Part shown: piece after piece, positions 32,833-41,531 of the stretch
How positions within the stretch are numbered: the first letter of the stretch is position 1
Layout: every line of letters starts with the position of its first letter
Assembly: GCA_964202965.1 (NCBI GenBank)
Contig: CAXNKG010000008.1
Coordinates: 18,742 to 82,741 of the forward strand
Reading direction: 5' to 3'
Origin: CAXNKG01 sp964202965
GTDB lineage: Bacteria > Acidobacteriota > Vicinamibacteria > Vicinamibacterales > UBA2999
DNA length: 64,000 nucleotides
Translations under genes and position numbers: made by a program
Notes under the pieces: generated by a model
The model's database searches: none
Told to the model about the DNA's origin: nothing
What the model saw: the letters and a program-made list of their open reading frames with translations, nothing else

Positions 32833-34539
32833 ATGCGACGCTCGAATAATCTTCTGACCGTCCTGCTGTCCGGCGGAGCCCTCTTCGCCACCGGTCTCGC
32901 CGCCGTCCTGATGACGCAGGCGCTCTCGAAGCCGCCAGATGACCGGGTGGTCAGTTATCCGGACACGCTTGTCCTGAACGGGAAGGTCGTCACGGTCGAC
33001 GACGCCTCCAGTGTTCAGGAAGCGCTCGCCATTCGCGACGGCAGGTTCCTCGCGGTGGGCACGACGGCGGAGATGCGGAGTCTGGCCGGGCCCTCCACGC
33101 GCATCATCGACGCCGGCGGCCGCACGGTGCTGCCGGGACTCATCGACACACACGTCCACCTGATCCAGGCGGCGGTCTTCTGGCGCGACGAGATTCGCGT
33201 GGACGAGGCGCGCAGCCTCGACGACATCTTTGCGGCGATCCGGGCGCGCGCGGCGACCGTGCCGCCGGGTACGTGGATTCTGATCCGCGGCGGCTGGCAC
33301 TATTCCCAGCTGCGCGAGCGGCGCATGCCGACGCGGGCCGAACTCGACCGCGTGGCCCCTGCGCACCCGGTGCACGTGCAGGCCACCTACGAGGTGGTGC
33401 AGCTCAATTCGCTGGGAATCACGGCGAGCGGAATCACGGGGCAGACGGCACTGCCGCCTGGCGGGTCGATGGAGAAGGACGCCCAGGGTAATTTCACCGG
33501 CGTGCTGCGCGGCACGCGCGGGGTGCTGATGGGCCGCGAGAAGTACTTCCCGCGCCTGTCGTTCGACGACAAGATTGCCGGCCTGCGCGCCGTGATGCGG
33601 GAGTTCAACGCCGCCGGCCTGACGGGCATCATCGACGGCAACGGGCTGTCCATCATCGAGCACTGGCTGGACAGCGACGAGGACTACCAGGCGATGTTCG
33701 AAGTGTGGCGGCGTGGGCAGATGACGCTCCGCGTCGGGCTTCAGCTGGACTCGCGCGACGAGGCGCAGGCGCTCGACGTCCTGGATCGCTTTCCGGCGCG
33801 GTTCGGCGACGACATGTTCTGGCTGAACTCCGTCGGCGAGAACCTGATGCTGGACGTCTGGAATCCCGCCAGCTATCCGCTGCCGCCGGCGGCGCGTGCG
33901 GCGTTCACGCGCGTCGTCGAAGCGGCCGTCGCGCGCAACGCCACGATGCAGATCCACTCCCAGACCGAGCCGCAGCTGAACACCATGCTCGAGGTCTTCG
34001 AGGACGTGCACGCCCGGACGCCGCTCGATCACCTGCGCTTCACCCTTCTCCACGCGGAGCTGTTGACCCCGCCGATGATCGAACGGATGAAGCGTCTGGG
34101 CATGGGCGTCATGATCCAGTCCCGACAGCTGGTCACGGCGGACGTGCTGCAGAAGACCTGGGGCGCGCGTATGGACGATGCGCCGATTGTCAAGACGGTG
34201 TTCGAAAGCGGACTCCCGCTCGGCGGTGGCACGGACGGCACGGTCGCGGTGCCGTTCCGGCCGTTCATGGCGCTCTATTGGTACATCTCGGGGCGCAGCT
34301 GGCGCGGGGATCTCGTGCGGCCGACGCAGCGTCTCACACGCGAGCAGGCGCTGCAGGTCTATACGCGGCAGGCCGCCTGGTTCAGCTTTCAGGAGGACCG
34401 CCGCGGTGCGATTATGCCCGGCTTTCTCGCGGACCTCATCGTGCTCGACAAGGACTACCTGACGGTGCCCGAGGAGGAGATCGCGACCATCCGCCCGGTG
34501 ATGACGATCGTCGACGGGAAGGTCGTGTTCGAGCGCTGA
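32833..34539 (+). CDS. YtcJ-like amidohydrolase (family 3) with N-terminal membrane segment
   Basis: The product is 568 residues. The N-terminus (NLLTVLLSGGALFATGLAAV) is a signal anchor or uncleaved signal. The family-3 pattern is present: DTLVLNGKVVTVDDASS, metal site PGLIDTHVHLIQA, MQIHSQTEPQL, FTLLHAELLTP and GGGTDGTVAVPFRPFMAL. It ends with GFLADLIVLDKDYLTVPEEE. It is paralogous to the protein at 10002-11597. The substrate is unknown, and family members hydrolyse diverse amides or N-formyl compounds. It may belong to the receptor-3 transcription unit, although a hairpin separates them. Confidence 0.86.
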   Translation: MRRSNNLLTVLLSGGALFATGLAAVLMTQALSKPPDDRVVSYPDTLVLNGKVVTVDDASSVQEALAIRDGRFLAVGTTAEMRSLAGPSTRIIDAGGRTVLPGLIDTHVHLIQAAVFWRDEIRVDEARSLDDIFAAIRARAATVPPGTWILIRGGWHYSQLRERRMPTRAELDRVAPAHPVHVQATYEVVQLNSLGITASGITGQTALPPGGSMEKDAQGNFTGVLRGTRGVLMGREKYFPRLSFDDKIAGLRAVMREFNAAGLTGIIDGNGLSIIEHWLDSDEDYQAMFEVWRRGQMTLRVGLQLDSRDEAQALDVLDRFPARFGDDMFWLNSVGENLMLDVWNPASYPLPPAARAAFTRVVEAAVARNATMQIHSQTEPQLNTMLEVFEDVHARTPLDHLRFTLLHAELLTPPMIERMKRLGMGVMIQSRQLVTADVLQKTWGARMDDAPIVKTVFESGLPLGGGTDGTVAVPFRPFMALYWYISGRSWRGDLVRPTQRLTREQALQVYTRQAAWFSFQEDRRGAIMPGFLADLIVLDKDYLTVPEEEIATIRPVMTIVDGKVVFER

Positions 34540-34560
34540 CCCCCGGCCAGGGCGGCCGCC

Positions 34561-35919
34561 TCAGTCGATCCCGAACTTCTGCAGCTTGTCGTACAGCAGC
34601 CGCCGGTTGATCTTCAGGAGTTCGGCGGCACGCGACTTGTTTTCGTGCGCCTGCGCCAGAGCCCGGCGCACGAGGCTCTGTTCGAGCTTCGTGATCAGCG
34701 CATGGAATCCTTCATCCAGCGGCAGCTCCCCGAACGGATCGCTCCTGCGCGCCGGCGGCGGTGGGGCGAGCAGATCCGGGCCGATCGGCGCGCCCTGGCA
34801 CAGGATGACACCGCGCTCGATCACGTGCTCGAGTTCGCGCACGTTGCCCGGCCAGCTGCCGGCCTTCAGCACGTCGATCGCCTGCGGGGTGAGGCTCGTC
34901 GGCGTGACCTTCCGCCGGGAAATCAGCTTGCGAAGGATGTGGGCGGCGAGGGCTGGAATGTCCTCGCGGCGATCGCGCAGCGGCGGCGCCTCGATCGTCA
35001 CCACGTTGAGCCGGTAGAACAGGTCTTCCCTGAACGCCCCCTTCCGGATGGCCTGTTTCAGGTCGGCATTCGTCGCGGCCAGGATTCGCACGTCGAGCGC
35101 AATCGTCCGCTCCGATCCGAGCGGCTCGATCGTCCGCTCCTGCAGGACCCGCAGCAGCTTGACCTGCATGGAAGGCGAGAGCTCCCCGATTTCGTCGAGG
35201 AAAATGGTGCCGCCCTCGGCGATCTCGAACTTCCCGCGTTTCCGCGCGATGGCACCGGTGAAGGCGCCCTTCTCGTACCCGAAGAGCTCCGCCTCGAGCA
35301 GCGTGTCGGGGATCGCCGCGCAGTGGACGGCGACCAGCCGTGCGGCGCGCCGCGGGCTGTGAGCGTGGATGGCGCGCGCAATCAACTCCTTGCCGGTTCC
35401 GGATTCACCGAGGATCAGCACGGTGGAATCCGACGACGCGACCTGTGCGATCAGTTTGTAGACCTGCCGCATCGGTGCGCTGTCACCGACGAGTTCCACC
35501 TGCGCCGCGGATCCACTGTCTTCCACGTACCGCTCGAGGCTCATCGCCTGCAGGCGGTTGGCGATCGAGCGTTTCAGCTGGATGAGCAGCTCGTCGAAGC
35601 GAATCGGCTTGGTGAGGTAGTCATAGGCGCCGAGGGTCATCGCCTCGATCGCGACGTCGGAGCTGCCAAAGGCCGTCATCACCAGAATGGCCGGGGCCGC
35701 GGGATGTTCGCGCAGATCGCGCAGGATCGTCAGGCCGTCGCGGCCCGGCATCCGGATGTCGAGCAGCACGGCGTCGTAATTCGACTGCTGCAGCGCCTCG
35801 GTCGCTTCGGTCCCGTCGCACGCGGCATCCACGTGATAGTGCTCCTCCTCGAGGAGCGTCTGCAGCGTCTCGCGCGCCCGGACGTCGTCTTCGACGATGA
35901 GCACGTGGGCCTTTTTCAC
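34561..35919 (-). CDS. NtrC-family sigma-54 activator (response regulator)
   Basis: This 452-residue protein has a receiver domain with phospho-acceptor Asp54 (VLLDIRMPG) and Lys104 (YLTKPI). An AAA+ domain follows, with Walker A GESGTGKE (171-178), the sigma-54-contacting GAFTGA loop (218-223) and Walker B IFLDEIGEL. A Fis-type helix-turn-helix (SRAAELLKINRRLLYDKLQK) is at the C-terminus. It overlaps the kinase gene by 4 bp, so the two form a two-component pair. I infer that it binds the TGTG-N9-CACA dyads in the two nearby divergent regions. Confidence 0.92.
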   Translation of the reverse strand: MKKAHVLIVEDDVRARETLQTLLEEEHYHVDAACDGTEATEALQQSNYDAVLLDIRMPGRDGLTILRDLREHPAAPAILVMTAFGSSDVAIEAMTLGAYDYLTKPIRFDELLIQLKRSIANRLQAMSLERYVEDSGSAAQVELVGDSAPMRQVYKLIAQVASSDSTVLILGESGTGKELIARAIHAHSPRRAARLVAVHCAAIPDTLLEAELFGYEKGAFTGAIARKRGKFEIAEGGTIFLDEIGELSPSMQVKLLRVLQERTIEPLGSERTIALDVRILAATNADLKQAIRKGAFREDLFYRLNVVTIEAPPLRDRREDIPALAAHILRKLISRRKVTPTSLTPQAIDVLKAGSWPGNVRELEHVIERGVILCQGAPIGPDLLAPPPPARRSDPFGELPLDEGFHALITKLEQSLVRRALAQAHENKSRAAELLKINRRLLYDKLQKFGID

Positions 35920-37394
35920 GCGTGTATCCGTTGCCGCGGCAAGCGGAGGGCGAAGGTCGTGCCGCCCTCGGTGGACTCGAATTCGAGGCTGCCGTCGTGA
36001 TGCGCGGCCATCTCGCGTGAAATGGCCAGACCGAGGCCGGTTCCGTTTTCCTTGGTCGTGAAATACGGGTTGAAGATCTGCTCGCGGTCAGTGGGGCTGA
36101 TTCCGGCCCCTCGGTCGGCGACCTCGATCCGCACGCTGTCGCCGTTGGTCTCCGCCGAGATCGTCACGACCGCTTGTTCCGGCGAGGCGTCGATCGCGTT
36201 GATCAGGAGGTTAATCAGGATCTGCTCGATGGCGAGCGCGTCGACCTCTGCTCCGATCGGGTTGTCGCCGAGCCCCACGAGGTCAACCTGCACGCGCTTG
36301 TGCCGCGCCTGTTCGCCGACAATGCGAACGGCCCGCTCGAGGAGGGGCCGCAGGTCATGCACGCGACGGTTGCGCCCCTCGGGCCGGCCGAACGTGAGCA
36401 GTCTCCCGAGAATCTGGTCGAGCCGGTCGACCTCGTCGATGGCCTCGCGGACCTCGCCGCCCTCGGTCGTGCCCTTGCGGACGCGGCGGTTCAGGAGTTC
36501 CAGCGTCAGGCGCAGGGAGTTGAGCGGGTTGCGGATCTCGTGCGCCACGCCCGAGACGACCCGTCCGAGTGCCGCCAGCCGATCCTGACGGCGCAGCGTC
36601 CCTTCGAGAGTGCCGCGTCGATCGGCCATGCGGTTGACGGCCTGGGCGACACCTCCGAAGTCGCCCCCAATCGCCGGCAGGCGGTAGTCGAAGTCATGTT
36701 CGAGGCGCGACAGGCCGGTCTGGAGCGCTTCGACGCCGTGCTGCAGGCGGAAGCTGATGGAGATCGTCATCGCCAGACCGAGTACGGCCGACAGCACCAG
36801 CCCCGCCAGCCACCAGCGACGGCGCTCCGCGGCGGGATTGTTGGCGTCGGACAGGCGCTTGAGCACCCACGCCACGGCATCCCTTGGGAAAATGGCGACG
36901 GCACACGCCACCAGCAAGTCGTTACCGTCCTCACGAATCAGCGATGTCGGCGGTGGACCGGCGGCGGCCGCCTGAGCAAGGTCCACCACGAGGCGCGCTT
37001 CGTTTTCCATCGGGTCCGTGGCAACGGCCGGCATCGTGAAGCTTTCACCCGTATGGCCCGCGAGACGGCGCTCGGGGCCGATCATGAAGCCGCCCTCCGC
37101 GCCTTCGTACGAACGCAGGACGGCCGACGACAGGCCCCGCAGCGAGAGGTCGAGGGCCTCGAAGACCTGGGGCGCCGGTTCGGACGCGTCGATCAGGGAT
37201 TCCCGATCCACGAACTGCTGCTGGAGTTCTGCGACCGCGGTGGCGCATTCCTGCCGTGCTTCATCGGTCAGCGTCTGGCGCGTGCTCTGCCAGGCGTCCT
37301 GGATCAGGACGGCGGTGAGCACCGCCATCGAGATCGAGGTCAGGGCGATCAGCAGGCCCTGAGTCCGGAAGCGGTCCGGTGAATACCAGGCCAC
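35916..37394 (-). CDS. Membrane sensor histidine kinase
   Basis: The product is 492 residues. Two membrane helices (about 13-31 and 194-214) frame a periplasmic sensor region of about 160 residues. A HAMP-like linker follows, then a HisKA domain with His285 in GVAHEIRNPLNSL. The ATPase domain has the N box (INLLINAIDAS), G1 (EVADRGAGISP) and G2 (ENGTGLGLAIS). It belongs to the NtrB/AtoS-like group that pairs with NtrC-type activators. The sensed signal is probably periplasmic. It is preceded by the small secreted coiled-coil protein gene with a 2-bp gap. Confidence 0.9.
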   Translation of the reverse strand: MAWYSPDRFRTQGLLIALTSISMAVLTAVLIQDAWQSTRQTLTDEARQECATAVAELQQQFVDRESLIDASEPAPQVFEALDLSLRGLSSAVLRSYEGAEGGFMIGPERRLAGHTGESFTMPAVATDPMENEARLVVDLAQAAAAGPPPTSLIREDGNDLLVACAVAIFPRDAVAWVLKRLSDANNPAAERRRWWLAGLVLSAVLGLAMTISISFRLQHGVEALQTGLSRLEHDFDYRLPAIGGDFGGVAQAVNRMADRRGTLEGTLRRQDRLAALGRVVSGVAHEIRNPLNSLRLTLELLNRRVRKGTTEGGEVREAIDEVDRLDQILGRLLTFGRPEGRNRRVHDLRPLLERAVRIVGEQARHKRVQVDLVGLGDNPIGAEVDALAIEQILINLLINAIDASPEQAVVTISAETNGDSVRIEVADRGAGISPTDREQIFNPYFTTKENGTGLGLAISREMAAHHDGSLEFESTEGGTTFALRLPRQRIHA

Positions 37395-37396
37395 TG

Positions 37397-37969
37397 TTAC
37401 CCTTCTGGAAGCCGCGGTGGTTCGGGGACGCCCATTTCGGCCTGTGCAAGCCGTTCGACACCCATGATGACGTCGCGCGACGCTTCAGAGAGCAGCCGGA
37501 CGCGGCCGTATTCCCGGTCGTCGTAGGCGGCCCGGGCGACCTGGTAGAGGCGCCGGGCCACGCGGACATACTGGGTACCGCTGGCCCCCTGCGACTGCCG
37601 CCCGAAGTAGTCGCCCTGCTGAATTCTGAAATACGTGCGCTCGAGGTCGCGCGCCATCAGGAAGCGCATCTCTTCGCTGCGGTCGTCGCCCTGCCGGCCG
37701 CTTTTCGCCTCGATGATGCGTTCGCTGGCGTCCAGGAAATCCTTCATGGCGAGGTCCAAGCGTTCGACCAGGAACGATCTCGCCTGCGCCCGCCGGCGTC
37801 GTTCGATCAGGATCGCAATCTGCTCGTGGAGAAAGACGTTCTCCGGCGTGAGGTCACCCCTCGATGTTAACGCCTGGAGGCGTTGCACCGTATCACGAAG
37901 GGGATCGTCCTGGGCGGCGCCGCCCGCGGCGAGGGCGGCGACGATCACCAGGGCCAGCGGCATGTGCAT
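37397..37969 (-). CDS. Small exported alpha-helical protein of the two-component operon
   Basis: This protein of about 190 residues is not recognised. It has a signal peptide (PLALVIVAALAAGGAAQ) followed by an almost entirely helical, charged sequence. Segments such as AILIERRRRAQARSFLVERL and EEMRFLMARDLERTYF suggest a helical bundle or coiled coil. It is the first gene of the operon with the kinase and activator, so a role as periplasmic accessory to the sensor is a reasonable guess. ATG 37963 is an alternative start. A -24/-12 promoter lies about 55 bp upstream. Confidence 0.72.
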   Translation of the reverse strand: MHMPLALVIVAALAAGGAAQDDPLRDTVQRLQALTSRGDLTPENVFLHEQIAILIERRRRAQARSFLVERLDLAMKDFLDASERIIEAKSGRQGDDRSEEMRFLMARDLERTYFRIQQGDYFGRQSQGASGTQYVRVARRLYQVARAAYDDREYGRVRLLSEASRDVIMGVERLAQAEMGVPEPPRLPEG

Positions 37970-38022
37970 CACGTGTAACAGGGACTCCTGCGGGTCAGGC
38001 GGTACGGATCGGCCCAGCTGAA

Positions 38023-38038
38023 GGCAACTGTCATTCCA
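38023..38038 (-). promoter_or_regulatory. Putative sigma-54 promoter of the two-component operon
   Basis: The minus strand reads TGGAATGACAGTTGCC, with GG-N10-GC spacing and a TTGC core. It is 14/16 identical to the receptor-3 promoter at 29290-29305. The nearest dyad begins about 50 bp upstream at 38088, which would allow the activator to control its own operon. Confidence 0.65.
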
Positions 38039-38087
38039 CTCCGCTGGCCCCCTGGCAGGCCGGGGTTCAAGCGCTGACGCCGGACGC

Positions 38088-38127
38088 TGTGTCGAAGGCA
38101 CACAAACCGCTGTGAGAAAAGCGCACA
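38088..38127. promoter_or_regulatory. Tandem 17-bp dyads, putative shared activator sites
   Basis: TGTGTCGAAGGCACACA (38088-38104) and TGTGAGAAAAGCGCACA (38111-38127) are both TGTG-N9-CACA. They share 12 of 17 bases and start 23 bp apart. They lie midway between two outward-facing -24/-12 promoters in the 313-bp gap 37970-38282, which holds no supported gene. The inner AA-N-GC matches the reverse complement of the 29177-29193 site. Confidence 0.65.
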
Positions 38128-38179
38128 GTTCGAGCGATCAATGGGCCGATTACGGAGGGGAGGAGACGCAATGTTTGCT

Positions 38180-38195
38180 TGGTGCCTTTCTTGCT
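38180..38195 (+). promoter_or_regulatory. Putative sigma-54 promoter of the seven-gene operon
   Basis: TGGTGCCTTTCTTGCT has GG-N10-GC spacing and an intact TTGC -12 core. The first gene starts about 88 bp downstream at 38283. The tandem dyads end 53 bp upstream, a normal distance for enhancer-type sites. Confidence 0.62.
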
Positions 38196-38282
38196 TCGGG
38201 GCAAAGATATCGCCTTCGCACCGGCACGCACCGGTAAATATACAACCCCAATCGGAGCCCTCAAGACTTCGACGGAGGACGA

Positions 38283-39215
38283 ATGCACATTGTGACTCGT
38301 ACGTCTGTCACCGCGGCGACCTGTCTTGCCGCGGCCGCCTTTCTCGCGGCGCCCGTGTTTTCGCAGCAGGCGGCGCAAAGCGGGCGCCGGATCGGGTCGA
38401 CCCAGCGGATCGCCGTAGGGGACGCCATCAAGGGCGGCGACATGAATATTGCGACCGGCTCCACCGATTTCGCGGGGGAGTGGGTGGTCTACGACGAAGA
38501 GGAGCGCGAGCTGGGAAACTTCACCGGCATTCCGCACTCTGAGGCCGGCCGGATGCGGGCTGAAACGCACGATGCGTCGGAATGGAGTACCCCCGAGTTC
38601 CAGTGCCGGCCGCACCCGATGCTCGCGCAGTGGCGCGCGTCCGGGGCAGTCCGGATCCGGAAGGACGTCGACCCGGTGAACCGGTCGGTGACCGCGTACC
38701 GGGTGACGTTTGTCCGCGGGCTCGACGACCGGGTCATTTATCTCGACGGCCGGCCTCATCCCTCCGAGTATGCGCCCCACACCTGGTACGGCTTCTCGAC
38801 GGGCGAGTTCAGGGGCAACACGCTGATCATCACGACGACCCACTTGAAGGAAGGCTATTTTGACTGGAACGGCAACTCGGTGAGTGACAAGGCAAAGGTC
38901 ACTGAATGGTGGGTGCGTCACGGCAACTTCCTCACCATCACGTTGATGCATGAGGATCCGGTCTATCTCAGCGAGCCGTTCATGCAATCGATCAGCTATT
39001 TGCTCGATACACACACCGAAGTCGAGTACTTCCCCTGCACCGTCATCACGGAAATCACATCGGGGCGGTTCCCGCATCACCTCCCCGGTAAGAACCCCTA
39101 CCTCCGCGAGTACGCGGAGGACAATGGCATTCCGTACGAAGCAGCGCGGGGCGGCGCCGAGACGATGTATCCGGATTTCCGGCTGAAGATGCGCGGCACG
39201 GGGCGGACCGAATGA
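38283..39215 (+). CDS. Exported protein of unknown function
   Basis: The product is 310 residues with a signal peptide (AATCLAAAAFLAAPVFSQ). No domain is recognised. The mature part has many aromatic and acidic residues and repeating phrases such as RVTFVRGLDDRVIYLDGRPH, GEFRGNTLIITTTHLKEGY and EWWVRHGNFLTITLMHEDP. These point to an all-beta fold of the kind common in secreted acidobacterial and gammaproteobacterial proteins. GGAGG is positioned before ATG 38283. It heads a run of seven same-strand genes whose products all carry signal peptides. Confidence 0.8.
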   Translation: MHIVTRTSVTAATCLAAAAFLAAPVFSQQAAQSGRRIGSTQRIAVGDAIKGGDMNIATGSTDFAGEWVVYDEEERELGNFTGIPHSEAGRMRAETHDASEWSTPEFQCRPHPMLAQWRASGAVRIRKDVDPVNRSVTAYRVTFVRGLDDRVIYLDGRPHPSEYAPHTWYGFSTGEFRGNTLIITTTHLKEGYFDWNGNSVSDKAKVTEWWVRHGNFLTITLMHEDPVYLSEPFMQSISYLLDTHTEVEYFPCTVITEITSGRFPHHLPGKNPYLREYAEDNGIPYEAARGGAETMYPDFRLKMRGTGRTE

Positions 39216-40336
39216 GCACGGAACGCGCCATCATGCGAATGACACGCCATACCCTGACGCGCGGTGGTTGTGCCGTGGCGCTGGTTCTGCTCGCCGTGGT
39301 CTCCGGCGTGGACCGTCTTGCGGCGCAGCAGGCGGCCCAGCCCGGTATTCAGGTGCTGCCCGTGCAGGGCAACGTCTACCTGCTTGGCGGGGCGGGCGGC
39401 AACATCAGCATTTCGACGGGGTACGACGGCACGCTGATTGTCGACGCAGGGCGCGCCGACATGTCGGCGGCTGTGCTCGATAATCTCGAGCAGCTCGCGA
39501 CGCTCGTGCAGTTGCCGTTCTTCCCATTGGCACCGTGTGTCGGACCGCGGTGTCCGGGCGGCGCCGGGACCGGTGCCTATACGGGCGCGGGGTGGTGGAC
39601 CAGCCAGGCGGTGAACGGCATGGTGCATTCGCCTGGAGCCCTCAAGCCGCTGCGCTTCATCGTCAACACGAGTGGCGACGCCGAGCATGCCGGCGGCAAT
39701 CCCGCCGTTCGCGCCGCCGGGATGACATTCACGGGTGGGAATGTCGCACGCGGTGCCGGCGGGGAAGGGGTCGGTGCCGAGGTCTGGGCGCATGAGGCGG
39801 TCCTGAGCCGCATGGTCGGTGAAAAGGTGGACGTCGATCGGCATGCGCAGATGACGTACGACACGCCGAAGTACAAGTGGAACGGGTTCTTTAACGGCGA
39901 AGGCATCGAACTGATTCACGTGCCCGCCGCGTCGACGGACGGCGACACCATCGTCTATTTCCGGTACTCGGACGTGATCAGCACGGGCGACGTCTTTTCG
40001 ATAGACCGATATCCGGCCATCCATATCGACCGCGGCGGTTCGATCCAGGGCACGGTCGACGGCCTCAACAGGATCCTCGACATGGCCGTAGCCCAGAACA
40101 AGTCCCAGGGGGGCACCTATATCGTGCCGGGCCACGGCCGGGTCGCCGACATCGGCGATGTCGCGAATTATCGCAACATGGTGATCCGGGTTCGCGACCG
40201 GATTCAGGACTCGATCAAGAACGGGCAGTCGCTGCAGCAAGTGCGAGCAGCACGTCCCACGCTGGATTTCGACGGTATGTACGGTTCTCCCGACGCATTC
40301 ATTGAGGCGGTGTATCGAAGCCTCAGCACGCGCTAG
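39212..40336 (+). CDS. Exported metallo-beta-lactamase-fold protein with degenerate metal site
   Basis: This 374-residue protein has an N-terminal signal (CAVALVLLAVVSGVDRLAAQQ). MBL-fold features include NVYLLGGAGGNISISTG and GTLIVDAGRADM. The usual H-x-H-x-D-H motif reads NTSGDAEHAGGN here, so two His are Ser and Asp and the Asp is Glu. The next metal His is also changed (PAASTDGDTIVYF), while the Asp of STGDVF and the His of VPGHGRV remain. Normal binuclear zinc hydrolysis is therefore doubtful. Translation is coupled to the previous gene (ATGA at 39212). ATG 39233 is an alternative. Confidence 0.82.
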   Translation: MSTERAIMRMTRHTLTRGGCAVALVLLAVVSGVDRLAAQQAAQPGIQVLPVQGNVYLLGGAGGNISISTGYDGTLIVDAGRADMSAAVLDNLEQLATLVQLPFFPLAPCVGPRCPGGAGTGAYTGAGWWTSQAVNGMVHSPGALKPLRFIVNTSGDAEHAGGNPAVRAAGMTFTGGNVARGAGGEGVGAEVWAHEAVLSRMVGEKVDVDRHAQMTYDTPKYKWNGFFNGEGIELIHVPAASTDGDTIVYFRYSDVISTGDVFSIDRYPAIHIDRGGSIQGTVDGLNRILDMAVAQNKSQGGTYIVPGHGRVADIGDVANYRNMVIRVRDRIQDSIKNGQSLQQVRAARPTLDFDGMYGSPDAFIEAVYRSLSTR

Positions 40337-40352
40337 ACGCGAGGAGCCCATG

Positions 40353-40751
40353 ATGAAAATGAAGAGCTTCGTTCTGACTGTGATGGTCCTGGTTGCGTCC
40401 GGTGTGGGGATTCAGGCCCACCATTCATTCGCCGGCACCTATGACCTGAAGCGCCAGGTCAAGGTTGAGGGCACGCTCATCCGCGTGCAGTTCCGGAACC
40501 CGCACTCGTTCGTGACCGTCAAGGCACCCGACGAAACGGGGACCATGCAGGATTGGTCTGTCGAGTGGAGCGGTCTGCCGCAGCTCGCCGGTGACGGCGT
40601 GTCGTCGAAGACCATCATGGTCGGGGATCCCGTTGTGATCACCGGCAATCCCTCGCGCACCGCTGGCGAGCACCGCCTCCGCATGGTGATGTTCCAGCGC
40701 ACCTCGGACGGCTTTACGTGGGGCGGCCGGGCGAGCGAGGTCGTCAATTGA
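40353..40751 (+). CDS. DUF6152 family exported protein
   Basis: This protein of about 132 residues has a signal peptide (FVLTVMVLVASGVGIQ) followed by AHHSFAGTYD, GTLIRVQFRNPHSFVTV and WSVEWSGLPQL. It is clearly paralogous to the DUF6152 protein at 8356-8754. GAGGAG at 40341-40346 fits ATG 40353 better than ATG 40350. The function is unknown. Its stop overlaps the next start by one base (TGATG), showing tight coupling. Confidence 0.83.
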   Translation: MKMKSFVLTVMVLVASGVGIQAHHSFAGTYDLKRQVKVEGTLIRVQFRNPHSFVTVKAPDETGTMQDWSVEWSGLPQLAGDGVSSKTIMVGDPVVITGNPSRTAGEHRLRMVMFQRTSDGFTWGGRASEVVN

Positions 40752-41527
40752 TGCGACGCGGACTGCGGCGTGCGGCGCTGCTCTGCGCCTCGTCGGTCAT
40801 CGCCGTCGCGGCGGCGTTTACTGAGACCGCGGCGCAGCAGCCGGCGGGGGGCCGGGGGCAGGGTCCGCAGCCCACGGCGCGGGCTGCGGCGGCCGTCGAT
40901 GTCACCGGGAACTGGGTTTCGGTCATCACCGAAGAATGGGTATCGCGCATGGTGACGCCCAGGAAGGGCTACGTACGCGGCGGGGGCATTCACGTCACGC
41001 CCGAAGGCATGAAATTGGTGAACGCGTGGGATCCAGCCGGGGACGAAGCCGCCGGCGAGCAGTGCAAGGGATATGGCGCCGTCGGGGTGACCCGATTGCC
41101 CGGACGTGTACGCCTCAGCTGGCAGGACGAGACCACATTGAAGGCGGAGTTTGAGGCGGGGAATCAGGTGCGGCTGTTTCGCTTTGCGGCTGCGCCGGCA
41201 GCCGGTGCGCCAAGCTGGCAGGGACAATCGGCTGCGCAGTGGGAGCGGGCCGTGGCAGCCGCGGGGCAGCGCGAAGGTAACCTGAAGGTCACGACGACCA
41301 ATCTGCGCGCGCAGTACGCCCGCAAGAACGGCCTGCCCGTCAGCGCCAGCGCGACGCTGACCGAGTATCTCCACGTGCTGCAGGCGCCGTCGGGCGATAC
41401 CTGGCTCAGCTGGATCGGCGAACTCGACGAGCCGCGCTACTATCTCGAGCCGTATCACTACAGTTTTCAGTTCAAGAAGCTTCCGGCGAATTCGCCGTGG
41501 ACGCCGGAGCCCTGCTCGGCGCGGTAG
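40751..41527 (+). CDS. Exported protein of unknown function
   Basis: The product is 258 residues with a signal peptide (CASSVIAVAAAFTETAAQQ) and a Gly/Gln/Ala-rich linker. The mature part starts VDVTGNWVSVITEEW and includes GYVRGGGIHVTPEGMKLVNAW, RLSWQDETTLKAEFEAGNQVRLF and YLEPYHYSFQFKKL. I do not recognise a domain. It looks beta-rich and resembles in style the first protein of this operon. It overlaps the DUF6152 stop by 1 bp and is followed after 4 bp by the DUF5916 gene. Confidence 0.78.
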   Translation: MRRGLRRAALLCASSVIAVAAAFTETAAQQPAGGRGQGPQPTARAAAAVDVTGNWVSVITEEWVSRMVTPRKGYVRGGGIHVTPEGMKLVNAWDPAGDEAAGEQCKGYGAVGVTRLPGRVRLSWQDETTLKAEFEAGNQVRLFRFAAAPAAGAPSWQGQSAAQWERAVAAAGQREGNLKVTTTNLRAQYARKNGLPVSASATLTEYLHVLQAPSGDTWLSWIGELDEPRYYLEPYHYSFQFKKLPANSPWTPEPCSAR

Positions 41528-41531
41528 TCCG

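Noticed and set aside
31152..32891. 579-codon open frame antisense to TonB receptor 3
   Set aside because: Arg-rich composition with no motifs. It spans the terminator hairpin and two sense genes.
34645..36000. 451-codon open frame antisense to the sigma-54 activator
   Set aside because: The sense frame has complete receiver, AAA+ and helix-turn-helix motifs. The antisense product has none.
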